Assembly: GCA_935421135.1 (NCBI GenBank) | Contig: OW285189.1 | Location: 17,381,072-17,445,071 of the forward strand | DNA length: 64,000 bases | Source of the DNA: Bugulina stolonifera | Taxonomy: Eukaryota; Bryozoa; Gymnolaemata; Cheilostomatida; Bugulidae | Reading direction: 5' to 3' | Part shown: in pieces, positions 37,771 through 50,672 of the stretch | How positions within the stretch are numbered: the stretch's first letter is position 1 | How the letters are laid out: each line of letters opens with the position of its first letter | Position numbers and translations under genes: made by a program | The notes under the pieces: model-generated | Told to the model about the DNA's origin: nothing | Database searches by the model: none | The model's input: only the letters and a program-made list of their open reading frames with translations

Positions 37771-40700
37771 CTAAACCTGCACCTCTACCTATCATTGTAT
37801 ATTTACCTTTACTAAATAACCTATAAATTATATCTATCTACCTTTACGATACTTACACCTGTTTCTACCTTTCTATACTTACACCTAATACTTATAACGA
37901 GACGACCTGTACTAATATGTTATATTTTATCTAAATTGTTTTTAATACACATGTACCATGTCTATGTGGCAGTTACTGTACATACACGCATATACAATGT
38001 ATATCAGCCAGGACTGATTGTAATATACTATGGTACATTTCTCCCCCAGACACACTTTTGCACACTTGACTATATTAAATAACATGTTTCGAGTACCCTT
38101 AGTTAAATACATGCCATTTTATAACTTCACGCGCAAGCTAGGCTGATGTATAACGCTAGTGTCATTTTCTACGCCTTCATGTCCTTGCAGCCTAACAATG
38201 CTGACCATATTTTTATTCGGCTTCAGCAATTATGAAACTTCTTCATCAGTATTGCTGAGTGACAGATGTTAGTAAAGTTGGGTCCGGTGCAAGATACAAT
38301 CATGTAGTATGGCTGTATGCATCAAAGGACCTGAGGTATGGGTAGTATGAACAGTAGATGCCAGTAGATTGTATGTGTACTACATTTGCATCTACTGCAC
38401 TCATTATGATTTAATTACTGAAGAATTGTGATTTGATACAAAGGTAAACACATGCACATTGTATAAAAATAACTTATATACATGTGCAGTATAATGCATG
38501 CAAATATACAAATTATATATTAATTATTTTATGTAAGCTATATCATTGAAGTAACTACAAATATAGCAGGTAGAGGGATAATTAGGTGCCTCAACTGCAC
38601 TATCTGACCAAGATCAAACAGATTATTACAGTATATACTCAGTGAAACACACTTACTCACACATATTATACACAACGGCATACTAGCCCACTAATAGGCT
38701 TATATTACTATGTTATACATGATATAATCTTACTAATATAACAGGTAGAAGGCAGGAACACACATGCTAAACTTTCATGTATTCTAACATATCATTCATC
38801 TATAATAATGGATTATAGAGTACCGTAAAGCATACATACACATATGATTATCGTTCTAGTATATAACGTGGGTACATATTATGTACATGTGCAGTTTGTA
38901 ATCACATAACCAATGTACATGTGCGAGGTACTGTACTACATGATTGTATGCCTTTGTTATCTTATTATGGGTACAGTTACTACTCCCACCACGTGCATTA
39001 CATAGATATATATTTGCATATTTCTCAGTAAAATGCAATGTATTCTACACATGCATTACTACATGTATATTATATTATGATGTACTACATGTACACATGG
39101 ATGTATACCGTAGATATTTTGCTGGAATATCTATGAATATATGCGTAGGTAACAGTGTGTTTTTATGATGATATTATGTACATGTACTTTACTACAGATT
39201 AAGGCATATAATAGCATGTATGATTGAATACCAGCATGGTCCATGATTTAAATTCTCACTGATCTCTACTTACTCTACTCACTGTATTAGATTTCAATCT
39301 ACATGTAGATACAATGATTACAGAATATAAACAGATATTTACCTACCACCTACATGTATATATATACATTGTAGAAGTTTGTGATGAATTGCTACAAGTT
39401 CTAAAAATGATACGAATAGCAGTTTAATGCTACAAGAATTCACAACTGTTCTTTATAGGTTGGCTGTACCTAGATTCACATAGCAATATGTGCAGGGCTG
39501 TAGGGCTCAATGAAACTCAAATTATGAATGCAAAACTTGAAAAAAGTTGAAGTGATTTATGGGAATAGCCACATTGGTATAAACTGGTTTAGTGTTGGCA
39601 TCCAGGAGTTTGGAAACAGCTACATAACAGTAGGCTATAGCTGAGAGAGAAACAACTGAGTTGACCTTATAGCTAGTCTAGCAAATGGATCTAAGGCTAT
39701 AGGTATAGCATCTGATCTGTTATCTTCTGCAAGAATTGCCCAAAAAGTAAATATTACTTTGTAATTTGCTCACTGTATGTTGGGAGAGAAGGCATTTGTA
39801 ATATCTTATTATTTTAGTACTTTTTTCTTACACAAAAACAATATATTGTAATGCTGTCAAAATTAAATTTTACTACATACATGTATATTAAAAATTTCCA
39901 TTTTAGTGATACATGTAAAATGAGAAAATACCATTTAACTTACGATGAGTTGTTGTTTCCGACAGTTCGAGGAGTCTCATGGTTGACAGCTACAACATGC
40001 ATCCTGTCGCTACTGCAGCCTCACTTTGGAATATCCAGGAACGTTATTTCAGGGAGTATATCCCGATACAATCAGTCATGATAAGATAAATAAATCGTGG
40101 AAGAAGTAAGTGAAATACTCATTCAAGTATCAATATTATTCCTAATGTAAATAATCCTGAGATGTGATTTACCTCCCGTGATTGCAACTGTGCGTTACAT
40201 TCTGAGCAAAGTCAAGCCCGATCTATATCAGAAGAAATAGTAATATAGCCCTTTTGCACATTGTAATGATTTCAGCTAAATATGCATTGTTCAACTACTG
40301 TGTCTGCCTCCAAAATCAATTCCTATTATACTGTATGTGTATAGCATAGTCAGATAGCAAATGGGGGAACTGTCAATTGATGATACAAAGTTATTGATAG
40401 GCACGATACTTAACCAATTGCAATAAACATGTATAGTATGCAGTGTTTGAGGGAGACACTGTTAGGAGACCCTTGAGAATATATTATACCATATTATCTA
40501 CCAGAGCACGGCCACCGATACACTATAATCTGTTTATTAAAATAAGTGTAGATCAAATATTGGCATAGCATTCAACATTTTATTTGAGTTTAAAACAAAC
40601 TTTGGTACGCATTTTTCTCTACTACTACTACAATTTTGTCCTACTGCATGGGGGCATAAGGCAAACCAATGACAATAATTATGAATGGTGCTAGCGAGGT

Positions 40701-41820
40701 GTTAATTTATATCGTCTACAAACATACCGTATATAGAGCAATAGTGATTTAGCTTTATGAGAGTCCTTTACTTTTGAAGGGAGCTAGAAATGATACCTAA
40801 TAAAATATTCCCTTGTTGAAGCATAATAATAGGGCTAGGTCAAATATATTTATTCGAAGACCAGAGCCCTGTTTACACAGTGACATAGTTCTTACAGCTA
40901 TGGTGCCACCTAACGCTATTCATATGAGTGGAATCGCACACCAAGGCCTACTTATCAGGTTCCTCTGATAAAAATGGGAGAGATTCACCATTTGTGTGGG
41001 GTGTGCACAATTTCGATGGGAAACCAAACACAGGGAGTCCCCTGTCAATTTACAGAGACTCCTCGCAGCCAAAATAGTTTTGGGATGCAGTGCTAAGGCT
41101 AGCTGTGCAAAATTTAGTAATCATTTATCAATATTATCTATTTGGACTTGCGACAATGTGGAGGTGAGGGCAGAGAAGGAAAGTGCGACCTGAGGGGTAA
41201 ATGACTATCAGTATACAACAAGATCCATAATGTTCACAAATACTGGTTTTGTTGAATAGTAAATCAATGATGTTGAAAGGAGAGGGGAGACTGCCACAAT
41301 AGCCACGCATTGCTCAAGTAGATATAGTCAGTATTATTTATTATTGGGTTATTATATCAAGGAGTAAGATGACTGTTGCAAGCATTCATCGATTGGCTAC
41401 CCGCAATTTTATTCAGTTACCGACAGTAAGGACTTGGGCTATGAATGTATAATGAAAATGTCAAAGAAATTGGTCAAAGAGCTTTTTGTAGAGCTATCAA
41501 GTATAAGTAATGGCCAAGAAACAAGGTCAACTATCACAACGGATTTGTTAAAATAATAGTCTTGGACGACTCCTAACACATTCAATAAATAATTACCTAC
41601 ATGTACTATAAGCTTGACAATATACGAGTATTGATTCAGTTTGGTGAAATGTCCTAATATTTGCTTCACTGTTCACATTTAAAATAGTCTGTGTTTCAGA
41701 TTCTACTGAATAACTTGAGATCAACGTTTTGCCAACTGGTTTGCACTAGGATATAAACACTGAACTGAATAAGCTAGAGGTAAGGCTATATATATATATA
41801 TATACATACAACTACTTGAT

Positions 41821-41916
41821 TATGGGGCTTTTATGAATTCCTGAGTTAAGTGGTATCGTATATTCCTAACCTGTGGGTTCATTATATATTATATATATTA
41901 TATATAATAAGCCCCA
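41821..41916. repeat. GGGGCTT...AAGCCCC bounded element
   Basis: TTATGGGGCTT (41820-41830) and TAAGCCCCATTA (41908-41919) are inverted ends of a 95-base segment with an AT-palindrome core (TATATATTATATATATTA). The segment TTCCTGAGTTA (41838-41848) recurs at 57371-57381 in the other GCCCC-rich cluster. Confidence 0.5.
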
Positions 41917-43379
41917 TTACTTGTGAAATCTTTACACAAAAAGAAACTTCAAAGAGCAGACAACTTGAAATGTTAATATACTTTTACCACCAATTACATC
42001 ATGCAATAATTGGGTTCCTTATAAAGTAATTTATATTTTTCATTGAAACGCTCAATTTTCAAGGATTAGGTGGAATGAGTTAAATTGACAATCATGGCTC
42101 ATCTCCTTGCTTTTACAATTCTGTGACAATGTAAATTATTTCACTTTCATTCAGATTGGCTTGCCATATTATGGCCTCAGATTATCAATTATAATTATCT
42201 CGCTTAGAAACGCAAGAAAGAATCAACCAAGACCAAATTGAGATGCCCTTACTTGGTAGTGGAAATTTGGTTGGATACTCTTCCCAATTAGTTTAACACA
42301 TGTACAGGTACCGTACAACGGATAAACATTTTTTTCCAGTATCCTTTTTGATGTGCACAACCTAGCTACTATAGCAGAGAATTGTGTAATAGCTATATTT
42401 GTTTTTATTCTCCTTATAACCAAAGTATTGTGTTTTTTATGAGTGTGATATAAGCATGTCAAAGAAAGCTACTTTACAACATGATCCTTAAATTTATCTT
42501 CCAAGATATTTTATTTTGAATAAGGTGTGCCTATAGTTTAGTGATACTTTGTTATACAATTTCTTTGTTGTAATTTGCTAGATAAACTGTATCTTTTTAC
42601 GTACATGTATTCCCCATCATTGTAATAAGACACCACAAATTCATTTTATTATAACCTGTTATATTTTGAGTCAAACACGTTTAAACAATTGTAATATCTA
42701 GCACAAAACTGTTGTTTGAACTACTTTGTTTTGAAGGACCACACAATCTATGTGCAAAAAATAAAAAAGAAGTTATAAAGACAGCAAAATTAATTAGAAA
42801 TGAAATACATTATTACAGTATTACTTGAACCATATAACTGCATTCACAAATAGAATAAAAAATAATTCACTTAACAATATAATCCAGTCATGAAGTCAGT
42901 TACAGCATCCACCAGTTTCCATTCAGCCTAAAATAATCAAAAGTTATGAGGAACCACACTGTACATGTACATGTACACATACATGTACACAAATAAATTG
43001 TCTAGATGCATAGGTACATTGTAGCTAGATAGATATTACTTATCCATATGTACATTTAGGTGCAATATAATCAAACTATGATGATTAAATTGCTTGAGCC
43101 AGCAACAGCACATCTCAATGTAACGGAAAATTATAAGATGCACTGTAGATTCTACGATAAGCTTAGTTTCAACAAAAGAATAGATGAAAAATTGTTATTC
43201 CCCCATACTTTATAGGTTCTTAATCTATACTCTTCACAGTACTAGTCATCACAATCAACAGATTTTAGTTTTTTGCAAGCATAAAATTGACCCTTTTCAC
43301 ACAACATATTGATAAACTTACATGTGCTTCTTCGGAAAGAATTGACCGATAGGCCATTATGTTATGTCTTACGCTTCTT

Positions 43380-43485
43380 CTAATCACGTTTGTTTAATTT
43401 ATCTAATTTCTTCTTTCCCTTATTTTCCGACATGGTGTCCATAGCTTCAATAGAGCTTTGCGCTTTTCCTGCGTCCATAGGCGTT
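43380..43485 (-). CDS. Unrecognised gene, probable last coding exon
   Basis: An acceptor TTTCAGTTACAG precedes an open frame of one base plus 34 codons and a TAG stop. It codes TPMDAGKAQSSIEAMDTMSE and a lysine-rich end KGKKKLDKLNKRD. Its entry phase fits the exon at 47535-47603 (AA|A, Lys). The two RTE fragments would lie in the intervening 4-kb intron. The protein family is not recognised; the basic tail could be nuclear or RNA/DNA-contacting, but this is a guess. Confidence 0.45.
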
Positions 43486-43739
43486 CTGTAACTGAAATTC
43501 ATAACACATGTACATGTATATCGGGTATGAGTAGTGTACGGATGGTTGTAGCTGTTCAATGACACTCTCAGTTACAAAATACACAGATGCAGCCGCAAGG
43601 ATGTGTGTTTTATTGCAATAAATGATAAGCACACAGATCACAGAGCGAATTTTTTTAAAAGCACCAACACAACTACCAAATCACAGGAAATCCCTTTAAT
43701 ATGACTACTTGATGTATATGAGCAAGAGTAGTAGAGTGG

Positions 43740-44910
43740 AGAAAAGTGGAAAAGAGTGGAGAAAAGTGCTAGTCTCAATTTTTTTAAAATAAAGGAGGTG
43801 TACAGAGCTGTGGGGATTGCAGAGGTATTTAAGTTGTTGAGCCACACTATGAAATTGTGAGAGAAGGTTGTGGAGAGTAGGTTGAGAGAACTAGTGGAGA
43901 TTACCTAACCTCAGTATGGCTTCACGCAAAGAAGAAGTACAGTAGATGCTATATTTGTCTGAAGGATCGTAATGGAGAAGTATAGAGAAAGACAAAGTGA
44001 ACTCCATGTTTTGTGGGTTTAGAAAAGTCATACGACAGAGTACCAGGTGAATAGATGTGGCGCTGTTTACGATCATCTGGTGTACTGGAGATGCATAGTG
44101 ATAGTGATACGGGATATGCACAAGGGAGATATGGTATCGGTAAGGAGTGCAGTGGGTATGATGGAATGCTTCAACATGAAAGTGGGTCTAGACCAAGACT
44201 TGACGCTAAGCCCATTCTTATTTGCAATATCGATGGATAGGCTAGCCAATGAGGTAAGAGAGGAGCCCCCGGAACATGGTCTTTACACTGGGGAGGAGGG
44301 GAATGAGTAAGCAGAGCCAAAACAGAGAATTTGTGTTTCAATGGAGATTTAGGTGGAGGCACAATAAGAATACAGGGGGGGGGGGGGGGGGTGAGTTGAG
44401 AAAAGTGAAAGAGTTTAGATATCATGAGTCTTGAACAGTACAAGAGAATGAGGAATGTGGAGGAGAAGTAATAAAAGAGAATAAAAGTTGGCTGGTGTTG
44501 ATGGAAGAAAGTATCAGGCGTATTATGCGAACCCGAAGAGAACCTATAACACAGCAGTTTGACTAACAATCATATACGACATGGAGACTGCGACTCTGAC
44601 CAGGAGGCTGAGATCCAGACGTCGGGATTACGCATGCTTAGGTTTGTATTGGGGTGACAGAACTTGATAGGATTAGGAATGAGTACATTCGGGGTATAGC
44701 AAAGGTACAGAATGTAGTACGATTGGGAAGCAAAGCCAGAGAGAGGAAATTGAGATTATAATATGAAGATTTGCTACGGAGAGATGGAAATTATCTGTGG
44801 AGGGGAGAGTATTGGACATGGAACTACCAGGAGTAAGAAGAAAGAGAAGAAAAGACATAAGAGAAGATTGCTCGACTTGGAAGATTTGGAAACAACAGGT
44901 GTTACGGAAA
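43740..44910 (+). mobile_element. Degenerate RTE-type non-LTR retrotransposon, copy 1
   Basis: Conceptual translation across several frameshifts and stops matches the reverse transcriptase of RTE-clade elements. At about 43906 there is QYGFTQRRSTVDAIF, then a YRERQSELH segment and FVDLEKSYDRVP-like residues near 44010. MWRCLR follows, then a VGLDQDLTLSPFLFAISMD-type palm segment around 44185-44240. The C-terminal region contains DRIRNEYIRG (about 44670-44700) and a LRRDGNYLWRG segment near 44770. The frame is interrupted many times and a 17-G run sits inside (44375-44391), so the copy is dead. The 5' part of the element (endonuclease) was not seen. Confidence 0.8.
44375..44391. repeat. 17-base G homopolymer
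   Basis: An uninterrupted run of 17 G on the plus strand inside the first RTE copy. Shorter runs occur at 24323-24335 (13), 30344-30359 (16) and 44935-44945 (11). Confidence 0.9.
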
Positions 44911-45029
44911 ACGAGGCTAATAACAGAATTAAATGGGGGGGGGGGAATCATCTGTTGTGGTGACCCTGAATAGGAAAAGCCAAAAGAAAGAAGAATATGA
45001 GCAAGAGAATTCTTTACTGAGTAAACTGC

Positions 45030-46330
45030 AATCATGAAAAAAGGTAGGACCTGAACATATCCTACCGGGCCTGGTTGTCCTGGAAGGAGAGCAGCTTTTG
45101 ACGGAGCTTTCTAATAAAATCTTAAGAAGTGAGACCATGCCAGAAAAGTGGCAACAAAGTGTGTTGGTCTTAATTAATAAGAGCGAAGAGGGAAACCAGA
45201 GTGTGAAAACTTTCTGGGTATCAAGCTATCTAGTCACACAAGAAGAATATGAGAAAGGGTGCTTGATAAAAGGATGGTGCAAAGTGTTATTGTCAACGAC
45301 CAGTAGCTTGGCTTCATGCCAGGGAATGGTCTGCGGAACCTTGGTTTGCAAGAAATACAAATGTAATGTAGATTACGTCATTGCACAAGATCGACTAAGA
45401 TGCAGCAGCCTCATGTGAGAGAAGAGCAGTATATGTGTAAGAACAGTGTTACAGCAATTAGAAAAATTATAGGAAAAATGGTTTCTTTCTTTTTGGGAGT
45501 AGGTTTACAATGTACATCATGGATCGGCATTGATTCTCTTTTCATTCGCATGACTACCCTTACTGAACAACCGATCAAAGAAGCACTGTGAACAATGTTG
45601 TTCGCTTATGAAGTAGGGCTGTGTGAGAAAACCAGAGAAAATTTACTTAATGACCCTGAGAATTGAAGAGGATAACTAAAGAAAGGTATGAGTATATATA
45701 TGCAGAATCAGGCCAGTATGTGCTTCAAAGACAAAAGAGACCCAGAAAAAATGTTGCTGGAAGGAGTGGAGTTGCCTAAAGTAGAAAATGTCAAATACCT
45801 GGGTTGTCTACAACGAAGTGATGAAAACTTTAATAGAAGAATAAAAACAAAGAGTTAGCCTAGTGGAAATCATGGAAGAAAGTTTCAGGAGTATTGTGAG
45901 AAAGAAGAATAGCATCGAAACTCAAGGGAAAGATTTACCAAGTTGCTGTGAGACCATCTATGATGTATGGGCTAGTGTATTGGGAGCTAGGTAAGAGCAC
46001 TAAGGCTAAGGGGATAGGTAAGATTATAAGGATAGCTTGAAGATAGCTGAGAGATAGCTGGAGACTTAAGAAGGGGACACTTTATGGTTGAGAGTGAATG
46101 AGAGAGGTAGAGGAGACAGACTAACAGTACAGAGGAAAGATATATTAAACTGGTGAGTACAGGCATTACAGGCTAGAACACTAGCAACCACCATGAGGCA
46201 AGTAGAGGAGTTGGAAACAACAGAAATGAGGACGCACTGAAAGTAACACGATTAGAAAAAATCTGAAATGAAAGAATAAGAGGACTGGCTCACATTTAAA
46301 ATATGTCATGAAAAGTGAATATGAGCAGGG
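45030..46330 (+). mobile_element. Degenerate RTE-type non-LTR retrotransposon, copy 2
   Basis: A second broken reverse transcriptase in the same orientation. Readable parts are TELSNKILRSETMPEKWQQS (about 45098-45157), a GIKLSSHTRR-like segment, NDQ.LGFMPGNG (about 45293-45330) and VGLQ...FIRM (about 45495-45555). MLFAYEVGLCEKTREN (45597-45645) follows, where the catalytic FADD box has become FAYE. Then come MCFKDKRDPEKMLLEGVELP and KVENVKYLGC (about 45720-45810), and a C-terminal RNERIRG segment near 46270. Stops and frameshifts are frequent, so it is a pseudo-element. It overlaps copy 1 in homologous content, so the two are separate insertions or a duplication rather than one element. Confidence 0.8.
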
Positions 46331-46359
46331 GCATTTTTTCAAGTTTTTAAACTGGGGTC

Positions 46360-46436
46360 TCCACAGGCCGGGGGTCCAGGGGGCCGCCTAGGCCCCCTGG
46401 CGGGGTCCGGGGCAGCGCCCCGGCCGCCGGAGCTTT
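46360..46436. repeat. GC-rich double-palindrome block
   Basis: A very GC-rich segment in AT-rich DNA. It contains CCAGGGGGCC (46376-46385) / GGCCCCCTGG (46391-46400) and CCGGGGC (46407-46413) / GCCCCGG (46417-46423). It lies directly after the end of the second RTE copy and could be part of a separate short interspersed element. Confidence 0.7.
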
Positions 46437-47534
46437 TTCAGCATAACTCACAAAAAGAGAAGGGTTTTAGAACACTGCACACCGTTGCTTGAATCTCATG
46501 TTTATTGCAGCTAGATAGCACACTACTGAAAAAATATATTTAAGATTAGTTTGATTGCTAATTACATGTATATTGCCGGGTAGCGTCTATATCCAAGAAC
46601 TTAATTAAGTTCAGAATAGTACATTCAAAGTACATGTAATTACTAAAAAACTGAGTCTGAGTCATGCAAGACCCAGAAGTGTGGGTGCGACTTTTATAGC
46701 TAGGCTGTGTGTAGGGGTTCTGGTTAGTGTCATGAGACTGTATCTGGGAAGGCCAGAGAGAGTACCTGATATCCTAGCTGGAAAGAGTAAGAAACTGTAC
46801 GAGTTAACTTCAGTAAGATAACTTTATTGAACAACAGTCTACAGAAAACCAAAGCTAGAATGAAAAATTGTGCTCCCAATATATGAATTATAGTTCTCAA
46901 CCAAGGTCACAAGGTCAAAAATGCGATAAATCAAAAAGCCAAAAAGGGTCCGAGCTATAATAGGTACAAACTGGTCTCGAATTACAAGTATAATAAAATG
47001 TATAACTACATATCAAAAAGACTATCGGCACATTTCAGAGATGAATACATAGCAATAATCGATATCATATAGGTTTACAGGAAGGGTAATAAAAGATAAC
47101 CAAAAATGGGCAACATGTATACTTGTGATTCACACGATAAAGCAGTCAAATAAAGACAATGCAAGGGGATATAGCGGATGCTTACTTCCAATTATATCTG
47201 AAGTTATAGTCGCTTGGGAGTCTGCATCACTCAAGATTTTTATTCCTCATGTTTCGAAACTAGTTCTAATATCATCATTAGCAATTTCATCTCCGATGGT
47301 GATACTTGGACTAGCATCGAAATATAAGGAGTAAAATTCAAAAAGTGTCTGGTACTACTTTACACCATAAAACATCTTCAAATGTACATGTGTATATAGT
47401 AAATAAAAAATAATGCTGTTGCCAGACACTGCTATTGCTTTAAACCAAAACTAAGTTCTCACCCCATGCTTGCACAGCTTGGTGCTTGGTTTCCTTCACC
47501 TCAACTACTGTCTACCAGAAACAACCATCTCTAC

Positions 47535-47603
47535 TTCACCCGCACATGGTGCTGTGTTATCCGGAGCAGATAATTATCTTCATCTCCTGTTACAGCCTGT
47601 AGT
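47535..47603 (-). CDS. Unrecognised gene, probable internal exon
   Basis: Open frame coding LQAVTGDEDNYLLRITQHHV followed by RVK, between a TTTTACAAG acceptor and a GTAGAG donor. An alternative donor GTGAAG lies five bases earlier but would change the downstream frame. The phases match the neighbouring exons at 47866 and 43485. The coding look (acidic DED, then alternating polar and hydrophobic residues) is better than surrounding sequence, but no family is recognised. Confidence 0.4.
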
Positions 47604-47865
47604 CTTGTAAAACAGAAACTTTTATACATTTGAAGTTGAATGAAACCTAGTAAACCCTAGATTAGTTATAATATTGTGGTGGACGATCAAAGCGAAACTT
47701 GTTTGCAAAACAACGTCGACCCTTAAGGATATCCTGAGATACCTGTATATACTTATCACTGTAAAGGACTAGACACACTGTTATTACTTTTACTATGAAT
47801 GTTTACTACCCATATATATTACATTTTTAGAACTATTACAGCGGCAAATTTTTAGTCATCCTTAC

Positions 47866-47894
47866 CTAATGGGATCTTGGATAGTTGTACGGGG
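47866..47894 (-). CDS. Unrecognised gene, possible short exon
   Basis: A strong donor (ATTAG|GTAAGG) closes a short frame coding PRTTIQDPI plus two bases of an Arg codon. The acceptor used here (CTTTCGCCAAG) is weak. A better acceptor at 47937-47938 would bring an in-frame stop (IKQSDF*) if joined to the upstream exon. This exon is the weakest link in the model. Confidence 0.3.
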
Positions 47895-48447
47895 CTTGGC
47901 GAAAGTTAGAAGTCACTCTGTTTTATCTACAAAAAAGCAAGATAATATTTTATAAATCAGTCTTCCCTATGCTTTCAACTAGTACACTTCTTTAAACAAA
48001 TATAATATGTAACCAGCACTAGAGCACTCTGGACTTGTTCTGTCTAGTTAGGAGCATAACTGCAAGGAGGGTGGACTCGGTGGTGCATAATCAATCAAGG
48101 CTAGGTAGCCATCTGTTACATTGCTAAAGCTGTTGGGTAGTTGTGGTAGCGAGGGTCATTGTTCACATCCATGACAATATATCTAACTAATGAACCCTAT
48201 TCTACAGTACATCTAGAGTTCTAATAAAATTAAACCAAATAAAAATAAAAATGCTAAATCAAAGCGCAATTCTGGTGCTTCTAAAATTAAGTAATAAAAC
48301 TCTTGATATAATCCACACTCCACAGCATCATATCAATATTCACGCAGGGATCTCATTGTATTAGTTTGAAATTACAAATATCAAACTACATTTTTCATAC
48401 TGATATTGTAAAACTTTCACAACAGTAGAATAGAATAAAAATAATGA

Positions 48448-48566
48448 AACTGAGGTTCATTATTAACCAAAGGTAAACATTAAATAATCTTTTAAAATTG
48501 TGTTTTATTAACATGAAATAATATTTTATCTTTGTGTTTAATTTTGGTTAATAATGAACCTCAGTT
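48448..48566. mobile_element. MITE-like element with 24-bp inverted repeats
   Basis: Arms 48448-48471 (starting AACTGAGGTTCATTATTAAC) and 48543-48566 are exact reverse complements. Pairing continues imperfectly inward (AAGGTAAACA against TGTTTAATT). The total is 119 bp, AT-rich inside and with no coding content. No clear target-site duplication was seen. Confidence 0.6.
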
Positions 48567-49307
48567 AACCAATCAATAAATTTATTAAACATGAAAATAA
48601 ACTAAAACTAAAGTGAATAAAACGGTTTAAGTAAAGTACTAAAAATTGAGCAAGTGTTAGAATTTAATAAAAAATAATGAAGTATAATAACTATAATATA
48701 ATTAGCAATATAAATAAATATATATAATACAAATAATAAATAAAAATACAAGCAATATTATAGGCCTATATTATAAAATAATATTATAATTATCTATATT
48801 CAATAATAATATTGATTTTTTTCAAATTTTTGCAACTGTAGAGTTACCCGTTGGGATTCTTATCAACAAAAATATTTACCTGTAAGTTGAACAAATAAAT
48901 TAATTTTTACTACACACTTGAAAAACTTGATTAGAGATGTTTGTCTTACCTTTTTTATCTAGGTTCCATTCTTTTCGATTTTATTTGGGCAACTGGGCAA
49001 CAAACCGCGACTACTAACTTTGACCTTGACCATAGCAAGTAAAAGATTAACTTGAAATGTTATAAAGTCATAGCCCATCTTTTGTTAATCAGCATTAGCT
49101 AGGCTGGGGCTTTAGCTTAATCCCCATAATTACTGCCTAAGCCTAATGTTAGCAGGCTAACTGCTATTCACCGCGGCACACTTATGTGTATGAATTGCTA
49201 AGAGATGGTGAATGCATTCAAACGAAGCTTTTGATTGATTTTTCTGATTTTATTGGACTGTGCAATAATATAATATCTGTTATTTTTTTTTTTGACATAG
49301 AAAAGGG

Positions 49308-49330
49308 GGGTCGCGCGACCCTGGCGCCAG
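49308..49330. repeat. Two abutting perfect palindromes
   Basis: GGGTCGCGCGACCC (49308-49321) and CTGGCGCCAG (49321-49330) are each self-complementary and share one base. They follow an A/G-rich run and sit in a small GC-rich island. Confidence 0.7.
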
Positions 49331-49483
49331 TAGCAAAAAACGCCACTGATGAGAGGCGATACTCGGTCGGATCATGTGTGAGGAAAGAGAAGCACTATTT
49401 ATGAGAGAATATGCTTGAATTGGCATAATATCGGTATATATTATAGACCTATGCACCTATTATAAACATCACCTTTCACTTAC

Positions 49484-49572
49484 TTGGTAAAAAATCTGCT
49501 TCCAAGAATATTTCCGAATATGGGCAACTTCATCATCATCAGCCTTCAGGAATGGAACTCCATTCGTCTGAT
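49484..49572 (-). CDS. Unrecognised gene, probable internal exon
   Basis: Frame coding QTNGVPFLKADDDEVAHIRK then YSWKQIFYQ, ended by a consensus donor CAA|GTAAGT. Two acceptors are possible, at 49572 (fits the phase of the exon at 50673) or 49579. Only this frame is open. No family is recognised. Confidence 0.45.
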
Positions 49573-50672
49573 CTTCATGCTATTTTGAAATAATAAAACT
49601 TTTGTAAGCAGTGGGAAAATATACATGTAGTAGTTCAATGCACTTAGAACAAGTTTATACCGAAATAAAAAAGAAGTTATAAACTCTTTAAAATACAAGT
49701 TTATGAAAGTAATAATATACATTGAAATGCGTGGCATCTCACAAACTACACTTAAGACTATAGAGAAAACTAATGCAAATACAAATATCTTATCTCTATG
49801 TATAATAACATACATGCATCAGGTATTTGCCCTTGGAATTCTGTTTTATTGTGCCGGGTTCTGGAAAAGCTCAAACAATGCTTAGAGAGACAAACAAATG
49901 ATAGTAATCCTATTGCAGACGGTTCGTAAAATTGAAGGGCAAAAATTGGAATAGTTTCCAATAAGGATTATTTTACTTGAAAGTTGCACTGGCTCAAACT
50001 ATATAAAATTTCGTTTTTTGATGTTTTTCAGTCATGCAGAACAGATCAAGCTCAGAATTGAGCCTTACTACAACAACATTATTTAGTAGATTCAAATTAG
50101 TTAAATCGGGATTTGAAGCACAAGTCACTAATTGGCATCGGTGGTTTGGTTATTGAGATCGACATGTAGAACTAATTATCTAAATCGACTGGCTGTCAAA
50201 AGTTGACAGTAATTAACTTTTCAATAGGGTCATTGCACCTTGTCTGCTTGCCAGTTGTCCCTCACACTCTCATGTAGCATTGTAATATTTTACTTATCCA
50301 GTACTTCTCGTGTAGTTCTTTAACTCGACCTTCAAGTACAAGACCACTGTTCCTTTAAAAGCCCAACTTGACCATCTCTGAAAGTATAACAGTAAATCTG
50401 GATATCCAAACACCAATAAGGTACTTGCAAGCTACTTTGACACAAGCTATGTTGAATATAACTTTTGTCAAGGTACCAAATTTTCCTAATACATGTAGCA
50501 TTCAGGAAACCAAAATGGAAACCATTTTCCCTGGAATCAGCATTTAACCATTCAAAATTTCAACAAAATTCTAACAAGATAAATTCTTATTGGTTGGTTC
50601 ATGACAGTAGTGTTTGATTTTTTTCAATCATGACCAATATACACAACAAATTCATAATGGATCATATCTTAC

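Larger units (their letters stand above)
33640..43379. other. Gene-poor interval
   Basis: About 9.7 kb with no exon I can support on either strand. It may hold 5' UTR and promoter of the Kv1 exon B transcript nearest 33.3-34 kb. It includes the TAGGTA-type array (37589-37720) and palindromic AT tracts near 41790-41910. Confidence 0.4.

Noticed and set aside
37564..37815. Tyr/Thr-repeat frame (YTYTYTYT)
   Set aside because: Direct translation of the CCTACACCTATA minisatellite.
39851..40081. Plus-strand frame MLSKLNFTTYMYIKN...
   Set aside because: No recognised similarity and no companion exons; the AT-rich context makes a chance frame of this size likely.
50282..50390. Acceptor-led minus-strand segment reading RWSSWAFKGTVVLYLKVELK
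   Set aside because: It looked like the next exon after 50673, but in the required phase it hits a stop within a few codons and its donor (GTAAAA) overlaps a stop.
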